From CAYUIS01 sp964444825 (GTDB lineage: Bacteria > Chloroflexota > Anaerolineae > B4-G1): a stretch of 60,795 nt of DNA. Every line of letters begins with the position of its first letter. Position 1 is the first letter of the stretch. The stretch covers positions 1 through 60,795 of the forward strand of contig CAYUIS010000006.1 of NCBI GenBank assembly GCA_964444825.1. The letters are read 5' to 3'. The notes under the pieces are model-generated. The model worked only from the letters and a program-made list of their open reading frames with translations, did not search any database and had not been told where the DNA came from. The translations under genes were made by a program, and so were the position numbers. Of this stretch, positions 16,423-25,383 are shown one piece after another.

Positions 16423-17844
16423 ATGAGGAAAAAGACAACATTGGGCGTCATCGTCGGCAATCGGGGGTTCTTTCCGAACCACTTATGCGAGAGTGGTCGC
16501 GCGGAGGTTTTGCGGGTGCTAGAGGAGGAAGGGATCACAGCGGTGATCTTGGGACCTGAGGATGCAAAGTTCGGATCGGTAGAGACGCTGCAGGACGCCG
16601 AGAAAAACGCCGCCCTGTTCAAGCAGCACCGCGAGGAGATCGATGGCATACTGGTGACCCTGCCCAACTTTGGCGATGAGCGAGGCGTCGCGAACGCGAT
16701 ACGTATGTCCGGGCTGGACGTGCCGGTGCTGGTGCAGGCCTTCCCGGATGAACCTGGCAAGATGACGGCGACGGACCGGCGGGATAGCTTTTGCGGCAAG
16801 ATGTCGGTGTGTAACAACCTGTGGCAGTACGACATCCCCTTCTCCCTCACCACGCTGCACACGGTTGCACCGGACACGGAGGACTTCCGGCGGGACCTGC
16901 GCCGGTTCATCGGCACGTGCCGGGTGGTACGCGGCCTACGCGGAGCCAAGTTCGGGGCCCTGGGCGCGCGCCCGGCAGCCTTCATCACCGTGCGTTACAG
17001 CGAGAAGTTGCTAGAGCGGGCTGGCATCAGCGTCGAGGTCCTGGACCTTTCAGAGGCCTTTGGACGCGCCAATCGCTTGGCAGACGACGATAAAGAGATG
17101 CTCGCCAAGCTTGAGGCGGTCAAAGAATACGTACCCACCCCCGGCATCCCGGCCGAACCATTGCTCAAGATGGCCAAGTTCGCCCTGGTGACGGATCGCT
17201 GGATGGAGGAGAACGACCTGGTAGCTTCGGCGGTGCAGTGCTGGACCTCGATGGAAGAGTTCTTTGGCATCGTGCCCTGCGCGGTGATGAGTATGATGAG
17301 CAACGTGTTGAAGCCGAGCGCCTGCGAGACGGACATAACCGGTGCCGTCGGCATGTACGCCATGGCCCTGGCCTCGGGCAAGCCGAGCGCGCTGGTCGAC
17401 TGGAACAACAATTATGGCGACGATCCGGACAAGGGCGTAGTCTTTCACTGCAGCAACCTGCCCAAGGATTTCTTCGAAAGTGCACAGATGTCCTATCAAG
17501 ACATCATCGCCGGGACAGTGGGCAAGGAGAACACCTACGGCACTGTCGTCGGACGCGTCAAGAGCGCACCGTTCACCTACTGCCGTGTGTCCACCGACGA
17601 TGTGCGGGGCGTGATTCGCGCCTACGTGGGCGAGGGCAAGACGACCGACGACCCGCTGGATACCTTTGGTGGTTACGGTGTCGTGCACATTCCAGATTTC
17701 CAGGGACTGCTCAAGCACATCTGCGAGAATGGATATGAGCATCACGTAGCAATCAACCAGTCACAGGTGGCAGCCGCCGTGAGCGAGGCGCTGGGCAAAT
17801 ATATGGGCTGGGACGTCTACTACCACGGAGCTGACGGCGCGTAA
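16423..17844 (+). CDS. L-fucose/L-arabinose isomerase family protein
   Basis: A 473-aa member of the FucI/AraA fold family. It begins with a Rossmann-like GVIVGNRGFFPNHL segment. It carries the family hallmark stretch IDGILVTLPNFGDERG (about 70-85), and the second half has the acidic and metal-site region with SAVQCWTSMEEFFGIVPCAVMSMMS and ACETDITGAVGMYAM near 290-310. The Glu and Asp residues there match the metal ligands of this fold. The exact sugar cannot be assigned; related proteins in such loci act on fucose, arabinose, galactose or unknown ketoses. It lies between the permeases and the second binding protein. Confidence 0.85.
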   Translation: MRKKTTLGVIVGNRGFFPNHLCESGRAEVLRVLEEEGITAVILGPEDAKFGSVETLQDAEKNAALFKQHREEIDGILVTLPNFGDERGVANAIRMSGLDVPVLVQAFPDEPGKMTATDRRDSFCGKMSVCNNLWQYDIPFSLTTLHTVAPDTEDFRRDLRRFIGTCRVVRGLRGAKFGALGARPAAFITVRYSEKLLERAGISVEVLDLSEAFGRANRLADDDKEMLAKLEAVKEYVPTPGIPAEPLLKMAKFALVTDRWMEENDLVASAVQCWTSMEEFFGIVPCAVMSMMSNVLKPSACETDITGAVGMYAMALASGKPSALVDWNNNYGDDPDKGVVFHCSNLPKDFFESAQMSYQDIIAGTVGKENTYGTVVGRVKSAPFTYCRVSTDDVRGVIRAYVGEGKTTDDPLDTFGGYGVVHIPDFQGLLKHICENGYEHHVAINQSQVAAAVSEALGKYMGWDVYYHGADGA

Positions 17845-17932
17845 GCTATGGGCGGATTCAGACAGTCAGGGCGACGTAGCTGGTCAAGGCCTTCGTTCTG
17901 ATTGTATCACACAAGTCTCTCTCCACCGATCC

Positions 17933-18018
17933 GCATAGGCCGCTGCCGCCCGGCCACACCTGCGCCAACTGAAGGCCGTGGTGTAAGTGACCGAGCCATA
18001 CCAGGTAGCGGCCTATGC
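17933..18018 (+). ncRNA. structured leader upstream of second binding protein
   Basis: A perfect 12-bp inverted repeat, GCATAGGCCGCT (17933-17944) and AGCGGCCTATGC (18007-18018), encloses 62 bases that contain further complementary words (CACACC with GGTGT, GGCC with GGCC). It lies 88 bases upstream of the GTG start at 18106. The closed multi-helix outline is that of a cis-regulatory RNA. No known riboswitch consensus was recognised, so the class is unknown and folding is inferred only from complementarity. Confidence 0.4.
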
Positions 18019-18105
18019 TGTCAGGGTTATGGGGCAAGACAGAACGCTTATGGAATCGGCACCGGGCAAGCGATAGGAAGCTGTGGAAACAGGAGGAAAG
18101 GAACA

Positions 18106-19503
18106 GTGCGCAAGTCAGCTCTACATCTGATGAGCCTGCTGGCAGTTCTGAGTTTGGTACTCGGCGCCTGTACGTCAGCGGTGACTCTCGGCCGGGAAGC
18201 CGCCACAGTTCGCCCTGAAGGAACCATGTTCCCATCCCAAGACATCACACCTGGAAGAGTTCAGGTCCACTGGTTCGTCGGCCTGGGCACGGGCACAGGT
18301 CCGGAGGCCCAGAAGGTTGAAGCAGCGTTCGTCGAGCAGTTCAACAACTCGCAGGACGGGATTGAACTGGTGCTAGACGTGAGTCCCCGCGGAGGAGTCT
18401 TTGAGGGCGCAGAGGCTCTACAGGCCAGGATCGATGCCGATGAAGAGCCAGACATCGCTGGGCCGACGGGACCGTTGGCCGTGGATCAGTTTTCCGACCT
18501 CTGGATGGACCTGGAATCTCTGGTGAGCGATTACGACATCAGCGGCGTCAACCCGGCCGTCATAGATATGTGGCGCGTGGAAGGTCACCTGATCGGTCTA
18601 CCTATCGGGGTCAACCCTGCGGTGATCTATTACAACCAGGATTTGTTCGACGCCGCAGGCCTGCCCTACCCCCCCCACAGATACGGCGAGCCGTACGCAG
18701 ATGGCGACCCGTGGACCATCGCGAAGATGGAAGAGATCGCTATGCTACTCACACTCGATGCCCACGGCAACGACGCGACCAGTCCGGGCTTGGACCCGCA
18801 AACTATCAGGCAGTGGGGCTTCCACTGGCAGTGGGAAAGCGGGACCGGGTTAGCCAGTTTCTTCGGTCCTGGGCCAGCCATAGATGAGGATGGTAACGCC
18901 GCCATCCCGGAGCATTGGCGCGAGGCGTACCAGTGGTACTATGACGGCATGTGGGCAAAGCACTTTATCCCCAACGGCAGCAACGTGACGGGTCTCCTGG
19001 AGTCCAATCCCTTTGCCTCCGGCAAAGTCGCCATGGTGCGAAGTTACCTGTGGTACCTCCCCAGGCTGACCGAGACCTCTTTCGCGTGGGACATTGCCGC
19101 AGTTCCCTCGTACCGAGGAGCGGTCACGGTCGACTGGAGCAGCAGCATAGTCAGCGTGCTGAACACAACAGAGTATCCCAAGGAAGCAGCCGAGGTGGCT
19201 CTCGCTTTGACAACCAACCCCGAACTGCTCGCGCTGTGGGGCGACATCCCCGTGCTTGAGAGCCTGCAGGCCGATTTCTTCACGATACTCAAGGGAAGAC
19301 ACCCTAGCGCGGATCTACAGGTCGCCCTGGACGGGCTGGACTACCTGAGCAATTCTCCCCACGTCAGTCTCATGCCCAACCATGCCACAGCGTACGCTCG
19401 CTTCGACGATCTGCGGGACCTGATGGTGAGAAGCGGTGACCTCGACCTCAACACCGAGATTGACAAACTAGAGTCCGATCTGCAGGCAGTTTTCCTGGAG
19501 TAG
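18106..19503 (+). CDS. second sugar-binding lipoprotein
   Basis: A 465-aa solute-binding protein from a GTG at 18106 with AGGAGG ten bases upstream; the frame is open further back but carries no signal peptide there. The N-terminus (KSALHLMSLLAVLSLVLGACTS) is a lipoprotein signal with Cys near 22. The mature part has family 1 features (IGLPIGVNPAVIYYNQDLFDAAGLPYPP) and an aromatic-rich lobe (QWGFHWQWESG) suited to sugar stacking. It has no permease pair of its own and is preceded by the structured leader, so it may share the MalFG-type pair of this locus with the first binding protein. Sequence similarity between the two binding proteins is low. Confidence 0.88.
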   Translation: MRKSALHLMSLLAVLSLVLGACTSAVTLGREAATVRPEGTMFPSQDITPGRVQVHWFVGLGTGTGPEAQKVEAAFVEQFNNSQDGIELVLDVSPRGGVFEGAEALQARIDADEEPDIAGPTGPLAVDQFSDLWMDLESLVSDYDISGVNPAVIDMWRVEGHLIGLPIGVNPAVIYYNQDLFDAAGLPYPPHRYGEPYADGDPWTIAKMEEIAMLLTLDAHGNDATSPGLDPQTIRQWGFHWQWESGTGLASFFGPGPAIDEDGNAAIPEHWREAYQWYYDGMWAKHFIPNGSNVTGLLESNPFASGKVAMVRSYLWYLPRLTETSFAWDIAAVPSYRGAVTVDWSSSIVSVLNTTEYPKEAAEVALALTTNPELLALWGDIPVLESLQADFFTILKGRHPSADLQVALDGLDYLSNSPHVSLMPNHATAYARFDDLRDLMVRSGDLDLNTEIDKLESDLQAVFLE

Positions 19504-19605
19504 GTAGCATGCCTCTGAAAGACCCACATCCAACGACCTGAGGGCTGAGGCTGACGTATATGGTTGTCTGCCTGCTCTCCATTCAGATAGCACTTGGAGG
19601 ATGGC

Positions 19606-21603
19606 ATGTTCTACTTCGGCGTTGACTACTACCCTGAGCACTGGCCCCAGGAACGCTGGCCAGAGGATGCGCGGCTGATGGCCGAGGCAGGCTTCAACGT
19701 GGTGCGCCTGGCCGAGTTTGCCTGGTCCTGGATGGAGCCTCAAGAGGGAGAATACGATTTTGACTGGCTGGACCGGGCGATTTCGGTACTCGCCTTCCAC
19801 GACATTCGAGTCATCCTGGGGACCCCCACTGCCTCACCCCCTCCGTGGCTGATGACCAAGCACCCGGAGATTTTCCTCGTGCGCCAGGACGGGCAGCGGC
19901 TGACGTTCGGCAACCGCCGCGAGTACTGCCCAAACAGCCCTGTCTATCACGACTATAGTCGGCGCATCGTGACGCAGATGGCCGAACACTACACCGACCA
20001 TCCATCAGTCATCGGTTGGCAGATCGACAATGAGCTGGGCAACCGCTGCTACTGCCCGATCTGTGCACGGTCCTTCCAGGATTGGCTACGCAATCTCTAT
20101 GGATCACTTGACGAGCTCAACGAAAAGTGGGGCACCATCTTCTGGAGTCACGTTTATTCCAATTGGGACCAGATTCCCGTGCCCCTGACAACTGGCAACT
20201 CGCCCAATCCGGGTCTGGCCCTGGACTTTTATCGGTTCGCGTCAGACTCGTACGTAGCGTACCAGCAGATGCAGGTGGACATCCTGCGTGAGAAGTGTCC
20301 CGCGCATTTCATCACCCACAACTTTATGGGCTTTGGCTACGACCGCATCGACTACTTTGACCTCGCCCGATCGCTCGACTTTGTATCGTGGGACAACTAC
20401 CAGCGCACGCAGTGGGGCATGCACGCCAAGGTAGATCCAAGCCAGGGCGCTCTGGCCGCCGACACTATGCGTGGTCTCAAGGGGCAGAGCTTTTGGGTGA
20501 TGGAGCAACAGGCCGGGCAGGGTGGTTGGGAGATCGTCAGCGTGGCCCCGCGCCCCGGTGAGCTGCGCCTGTGGGCTTATCAAACGATCGCGCACGGCGC
20601 GGACGCCATCATATTCTTCCGGTGGCGAACAGCGCGATTTGGCACCGAGGAATACTGGCACGGCTTACTTGACCACGACGGGCACCCCAGCCGGCGCTAT
20701 GAGGAGATCAAACGTATGGGAGCCGAGATCCAGCGGGCCGGCGAGCATATCCACGGATCAACCATCAGACCTGTCGTTGCTATGATGCTCTCCTACGACT
20801 CGCGCTTCGCCTTTCAGATCCAGGCGAACAACCCACAGTTCAGCTATCCGGCACACTTCCACCAGTTCTATCGGGCCTTCTATCACCACAACGTCCCAAT
20901 TGATATCGTGGCTCCAACCGACGACATCTCGGCGTACAGACTCGTCATAGTCCCAGCCCTACACGTCGTCTCCACGGCCATCGCCGAAAACCTGAACCGC
21001 TTTGTTACGGTCGGGGGTGTGCTCGTCGTCACCCAGCGCAGCGGGGTCAAGGATGAGGCTAATGCAGTCGTCAACCAGCGGCTACCCGGTTTACTGGCCG
21101 ACCTGTGCGGCGTCGAAGTGGAAGAATATGATTCCCTGGGCACCGGTATGCACAATGAACTCGAGTTTGTCCTCCCCGGATTGCCCTCTGGCCCAGTTCC
21201 TGTCAGCACGTGGTGCGACGTACTGAGGCCCACTGACGCGACTGCAGTGGCCTGCTACACCAAGGACTATTACGCTGGTAAGCCGGCCATCACGATGAAC
21301 CAGTTTGGTCAGGGCCAGGCTGTGTACGTGGGCGCATATGGCGATGCCTCTCTGTACGAAGCCTTGGCTAGATGGCTCCTCAGCCTGGCCGATGTACAAC
21401 CACTCCTCTCTGTGCCGGAGGGGATCGAGGCAACGGAACGGTGGAAGGGAGAACGGCGGCTGCTGTTCCTGCTCAACCACGCTGGACAGGCGCGAGAGAT
21501 CACCCTGAATCGACGGTACACCAACTTGATCGGGGGTTCAGAACCCCTCGAGGGGACCGTCACTGTGCCACCACGGGGCGTCCTCGTTTTGCAGGAAGAT
21601 TGA
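19606..21603 (+). CDS. GH42 beta-galactosidase
   Basis: A 665-aa glycoside hydrolase of family 42. The acid/base is Glu143 in WQIDNELGN and the nucleophile is Glu300 in VMEQQAG. The family's structural zinc cluster is visible as Cys108, Cys148, Cys150 and Cys153. The order is a TIM barrel, the GH42 trimerisation domain (about 390-600) and the C-terminal beta domain. The ATG at 19606 with GGAGG five bases away is chosen over an upstream TTG. There is no signal peptide, so it cleaves imported oligosaccharides, probably beta-galactosides or alpha-L-arabinopyranosides. It lies between the second binding protein and an oxidoreductase in one tightly packed run. Confidence 0.95.
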   Translation: MFYFGVDYYPEHWPQERWPEDARLMAEAGFNVVRLAEFAWSWMEPQEGEYDFDWLDRAISVLAFHDIRVILGTPTASPPPWLMTKHPEIFLVRQDGQRLTFGNRREYCPNSPVYHDYSRRIVTQMAEHYTDHPSVIGWQIDNELGNRCYCPICARSFQDWLRNLYGSLDELNEKWGTIFWSHVYSNWDQIPVPLTTGNSPNPGLALDFYRFASDSYVAYQQMQVDILREKCPAHFITHNFMGFGYDRIDYFDLARSLDFVSWDNYQRTQWGMHAKVDPSQGALAADTMRGLKGQSFWVMEQQAGQGGWEIVSVAPRPGELRLWAYQTIAHGADAIIFFRWRTARFGTEEYWHGLLDHDGHPSRRYEEIKRMGAEIQRAGEHIHGSTIRPVVAMMLSYDSRFAFQIQANNPQFSYPAHFHQFYRAFYHHNVPIDIVAPTDDISAYRLVIVPALHVVSTAIAENLNRFVTVGGVLVVTQRSGVKDEANAVVNQRLPGLLADLCGVEVEEYDSLGTGMHNELEFVLPGLPSGPVPVSTWCDVLRPTDATAVACYTKDYYAGKPAITMNQFGQGQAVYVGAYGDASLYEALARWLLSLADVQPLLSVPEGIEATERWKGERRLLFLLNHAGQAREITLNRRYTNLIGGSEPLEGTVTVPPRGVLVLQED

Positions 21604-21616
21604 GGAGGGCAGTGCT

Positions 21617-22714
21617 ATGGGCGAGCAAATCCGGTTTGCCATCGTGGGCACGGGCAAGCGCAGCGACTATCTCTACGGCCCTCTGCTCACAACCCTGTCC
21701 GATGAGGTGAAACTCGTCGGCGTATGGGGCCGTTCAGAGGAGAAGGCCCGGGCACTTGGCGAGAGATTCCGCGCCCCGTGGTTCACTGACCTTGAACGAC
21801 TCTGGAATGAGGCACGTCCGCAGGCTGCTGTCGTTGCGGTCGCGTACGCAGCCAACGGCGAGGTCGGTCGTCGGGTGGTCGAACTAGGGCTCAACGCGCT
21901 GCTTGAGACACCCATCGCCCATGCCCTGGCGGATGCCGATGCCATCATCGCAGAGGCCAGAGCACAGAATCTGAAGATAGAGGTCGCCGAGCAGTACTAC
22001 CGCCGGCCAATGGAGCGGCTGAAGCGCGCGCTGATCGATGCGGGCCTGTTCGGCCAGGTGCTGGTCGCCTACAACGACTTTATGGGCCACGGCTATCACG
22101 GCGTGAGCCTCATCCGCAGCTACATCGGCCTCGAGACTCCGGTTGAGACAGTGAGCGGAGCCACTGCCCAATTCGCGGTCGCGCCACACTATGCCTGGAT
22201 TGGGAGGACCTTCGGCTCGCGCGAGGAGCAGTGGGAGCAAGCGGCTCTTCGTTTCAAGGACGGCCGTCTGGGGTTCTTCAACTGGTCGAGTATCGCTTAC
22301 GACTCTGCCTTGCGCTGGATGCGCTCGACCAAGTTCTTTGCCGAGAAGGGCATGGCCGTGGGCGACCGATTGACCCTGCTTACGCCCGATGGGAAGGATC
22401 CCCAATCGATCGAGGTCGAGCGTCGCTTTCATAACGTGGGCGGCATGGAGACGCTCAGCGAACTCGTGGCCCACACCACGCCCCAGGTTGTCTGGCGCAA
22501 TCCATTCCGGGCCTACTATATGGATGACGAGATGATCGCTGTCGCCGATTGTGTGATGAGCCTGGTACGCGCTATTCGCGAGGACCGCCTGCCAGAGTAT
22601 GGCCCAGGGCAGGCCCGCCTGGATCAGGAAGCGACCCTGGCGATGTACGAATCGGCCCGACGGGGAGGCGAGCCGGTCAGGCTGCCGCTCACGCGATCAG
22701 CAGAGGAGGATTAG
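21617..22714 (+). CDS. Gfo/Idh/MocA family oxidoreductase
   Basis: A 365-aa NAD(P)-dependent sugar oxidoreductase of the glucose-fructose oxidoreductase family. The N-terminal Rossmann start (IRFAIVGTGKRSDYLYGPLL) departs a little from the usual G-x-G-x-x-G. The family's ETPIAHALADADAII segment (about 96-110) stands where EKP is usual, so the catalytic lysine position reads Thr. The C-terminal sandwich domain follows (about 130-340). The replaced EKP lysine suggests an atypical or non-redox member. It overlaps the next gene's start region and ends one base before its GTG, so the two are translationally coupled. Confidence 0.88.
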   Translation: MGEQIRFAIVGTGKRSDYLYGPLLTTLSDEVKLVGVWGRSEEKARALGERFRAPWFTDLERLWNEARPQAAVVAVAYAANGEVGRRVVELGLNALLETPIAHALADADAIIAEARAQNLKIEVAEQYYRRPMERLKRALIDAGLFGQVLVAYNDFMGHGYHGVSLIRSYIGLETPVETVSGATAQFAVAPHYAWIGRTFGSREEQWEQAALRFKDGRLGFFNWSSIAYDSALRWMRSTKFFAEKGMAVGDRLTLLTPDGKDPQSIEVERRFHNVGGMETLSELVAHTTPQVVWRNPFRAYYMDDEMIAVADCVMSLVRAIREDRLPEYGPGQARLDQEATLAMYESARRGGEPVRLPLTRSAEED

Positions 22715-22715
22715 T

Positions 22716-24119
22716 GTGAAAACAAACGCTGACTTTCTGCACGTCAGAGGTAGCGAGATCGTCAATGGCCGGGGCGATGTCGTCCGCCTGTGTGGCTTTT
22801 GCCTGGGCGGCTGGATGAACATGGAGAACTCTATCACCGGCTATCCGGGCCACGAGTCTGGGATTCGGGCGGCCGTGACTCAGGTATTGGGTGAAGCGAA
22901 GGCCGAGTTCTTCTTCGAGCGTTTCTTGTACCACTTTGCCGCTGAGGATGATCTGCGCTTTTTGAAGAGTCTTGGCTGCAACGTCGTCCGGGTTCCTTTC
23001 AACTATCGGCACCTTGAGACCGACGACCGGCCCTTTGAGTACAGGGCAGAAGGGTTTGCGCTTCTCGACAAGGTGGTCGGCTGGGCGCGCGCCCAACGGA
23101 TCTATGTGATCCTCGATCTGCACGCCGTCCAGGGCTGGCAAAGTCCAGGCTGGCACTGTGACAACAATGCAGGGGTTGCGCTCTTCTGGGGGCAAAAGGT
23201 ATTTGAAGATCGGGCGGTGACGCTGTGGGAGGAACTGGCGCGGCGATACCGCGACGAGCCATTCGTGGCGGGCTACAACGTCATGAATGAGCCATGCGCC
23301 GACGACGCGAGGTGGCTCAACCACTTTTATCGCCGTGTGACCGACGCCGTCCGAGCCATCGACCCTGATCACATTTTGTTTCTCGAGGGAAATCACTACT
23401 CCCAGCAGTTCCACGAACTCGATCCACCGTTTGACAACAACACGGTCTATAGCAGCCACAACTATGTCACACCTGGCCTGGACGACGGCGAATACCCGGG
23501 AACGTTCAACGGCGAGTTCTACGGTCGTGAGCAACTGGAGAAGTCGTACCGGGAGCGCACAGCGTGGATACGTGAACACGGCGTGCCCCATCTGTTCGGC
23601 GAGTTCGGGTGTATCTACGCAGACAGCACGTTGGAACCCTCCCGCTTGCGCGTCATGGCGGACTTGCTCGACATCGCAGAGGAAGAGGGGGATCACTGGA
23701 CCATCTGGACCTATAAGGACATCGGCAAGATGGGAATCGTGTACGCCGGCCCCCAGTCAGACTGGATGCGCCGCACACGCCCGGTCCGCGAGGCCAAGAC
23801 GTCTCTCCGCTGCGATTCCTGGATAGAGAGACACGAGGCCGAGATAGGATATCTCGTCCAGCGGATTGGCGATCACACCAGGATGGTGGCCGCGGACTTG
23901 CCGGGGGACTGGACGAACCTGGGTGAGACCCTCAGATTCGCGATTTGCGACGGCGTGCTATCTCGAATGCTCCTGCCCGCGTTTGCTGAGCAATTTCGAG
24001 GAATGAACGAGGACGAGATCGACCAGATGATGCAGTCTTTCGCGCTCCGGAACTGCGTGCAACGGGATGGATTGGTGCGATTGATTAGAGCCAGGTTGCT
24101 GGGCAGGACCAGGAGGTGA
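22716..24119 (+). CDS. GH5-type cellulase-family glycosidase
   Basis: A 467-aa glycosidase of the GH5 (cellulase) clan A fold. The acid/base Glu192 lies in NVMNEPCAD and the nucleophile Glu296 in LFGEFGCIY. RVPFNYRHLE and YVILDLHAVQGWQ are typical family strands. The GTG at 22716 with GGAGGA upstream is used; the frame is open earlier but overlaps the preceding gene. There is no signal peptide, so it acts on imported oligosaccharides. Residues 370-467 form an extra C-terminal part (EIGYLVQRIGDHTRM) not usual in GH5 catalytic domains. The exact activity (glucan, mannan or glycosylceramide-like) cannot be set. Confidence 0.88.
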   Translation: MKTNADFLHVRGSEIVNGRGDVVRLCGFCLGGWMNMENSITGYPGHESGIRAAVTQVLGEAKAEFFFERFLYHFAAEDDLRFLKSLGCNVVRVPFNYRHLETDDRPFEYRAEGFALLDKVVGWARAQRIYVILDLHAVQGWQSPGWHCDNNAGVALFWGQKVFEDRAVTLWEELARRYRDEPFVAGYNVMNEPCADDARWLNHFYRRVTDAVRAIDPDHILFLEGNHYSQQFHELDPPFDNNTVYSSHNYVTPGLDDGEYPGTFNGEFYGREQLEKSYRERTAWIREHGVPHLFGEFGCIYADSTLEPSRLRVMADLLDIAEEEGDHWTIWTYKDIGKMGIVYAGPQSDWMRRTRPVREAKTSLRCDSWIERHEAEIGYLVQRIGDHTRMVAADLPGDWTNLGETLRFAICDGVLSRMLLPAFAEQFRGMNEDEIDQMMQSFALRNCVQRDGLVRLIRARLLGRTRR

Positions 24120-24126
24120 GGACAGC

Positions 24127-25170
24127 ATGACTGCCAAGGAGAGATGGCTCGCCGTGTTGAAGCGCGAGAAGCCAGACAGAATTCCTATGGACTATTGAGC
24201 CACCGACGAAGCGACAGAGAAGGTGAAAAAGCATCTCGGGTGCTCCAACAAGTGGGAGATGTTCGACAGACTCCACATAGATGCAGTCGTGACCGTGGCT
24301 CCTCGATACGCCGGCCCACCGATCAAACCAGGGCACGATATGTATGGCTGCCGACGGCAGGACGTCAGCTACCCCACGGGCGTGTACGAGGAGTGCGTCT
24401 ATCATCCATTGACCCGGTACAATTCGATCAAGGAGATCGAGGAAGACTACACCTGGCCTACGGCTGACTGGTTCGATTACTCGGGCATTCCCGACCAGAT
24501 CAAGGGCAAAGAGACAAGTCCTATCCGGGGTGGTGGATCGGAACCGTTCCTGACCTATACAGAGTTACGCGGGATGGAGCAGGCGTACGTTGACTTGATC
24601 AAAAACCCCGATCTAGTCGAATACTGTCTGGACAAGCTCTTTGACTTCTGCTATGATAACACCCTGCGCATCTACGAACAGGTGCCAGGAGGAATAGACA
24701 TCTCATACGTCGCGGAGGACTTTGGCTCCCAGCAGAGCCTGTTGTTCTCGCCCCAGGTCATCAGAGAGGTCTTTATACCGAGGATGAAGCGGATGATCGA
24801 CCTGGCCCATCAGGCCAGCGTCTATGTCTTTTTCCACAGCGATGGGGCGATTCGGCCGATCATCCCCGATATGATCAAAGCTGGCATCGACACGCTCAAC
24901 CCAATCCAGTGGCGATGCCAGGGGATGGACCGGAAGGCATTGAAGCGGGACTTTGGCGATCAGGTGGTCTTTCACGGCGGCGTTGACAACCAGCAGACGC
25001 TGGCCTTTGGGACCGTGGAGGACGTGCGCGAGGAAGTGGCGTACAACATCCAGGTCTTGGGTGAGGGAGGGGGTTACATCCTGGCCCCCTGCCACAACAT
25101 TCAGGCGGTCAGCCCTGCTGAGAACGTGGTGGCGATGTATGAGGCGGGATACGAGTACGGGAGGTATTGA
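24127..25170 (+). pseudogene. UroD-like methyltransferase-family gene with in-frame TGA
   Basis: An open frame for a 347-residue uroporphyrinogen-decarboxylase-like protein, broken only by one TGA at codon 24 (24196-24198). It reads EKPDRIPMDY-stop-ATDEATEKV. Homologues of this subgroup carry a tryptophan at this place (DYWAT or DYWGT), so TGG to TGA is the simplest explanation. Beyond it everything is intact, including FFHSDGAI and LAPCHNIQ, the His/Cys residues used as zinc ligands in MtaA-like members. This subgroup is often found in sugar loci with unknown function, perhaps handling methyl groups. A restart at a GTG at 24223 would give 315 residues but lacks a well-placed ribosome site. 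Confidence 0.75.
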
Positions 25171-25364
25171 TGGAAAACGCTCGTCCTATATCGTTGACCG
25201 ATGTTTTTCCAGTCCAGCCAGAATGGAAAGACGGCTACTTGTGGCCCCCGACGCGCCCCGGTCTGGGCATCGAGCTTGATCGCGAAGCGGCCAAGAGACA
25301 CCCTTTCCAAATGACTGAACTCCCCCACCTCCGCCGCCTGGATGGCTCATTCACAAACTGGTAG
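25170..25364 (+). pseudogene. enolase-superfamily C-terminal fragment
   Basis: A 64-aa frame whose ATG overlaps the TGA of the preceding UroD-like gene. It reads GYLWPPTRPGLGIELDREAAKRHPFQ and ends PHLRRLDGSFTNW. This is the closing segment of mandelate-racemase/galactonate-dehydratase-type enolases, where GPGLGIE-x-D and LRR-x-DGS-x-x-W are conserved. The roughly 330 residues with the catalytic and metal-binding positions are missing. It is either a relic of an acid-sugar dehydratase or a coupled small protein that kept its start codon. Confidence 0.6.
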
Positions 25365-25383
25365 AGATAGGGAGAGCCCTCGA

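Noticed and set aside
17933..18018. Cobalamin riboswitch
   Set aside because: Some words (GCTGCC, a GCCA-x-x-CCAGGT end) are reminiscent, but the conserved core and the order of elements are missing.
24196..24198. Selenocysteine at the TGA of the UroD-like gene
   Set aside because: Relatives have tryptophan, not cysteine, at this place. No convincing hairpin follows the codon and no selenocysteine machinery is in the window.
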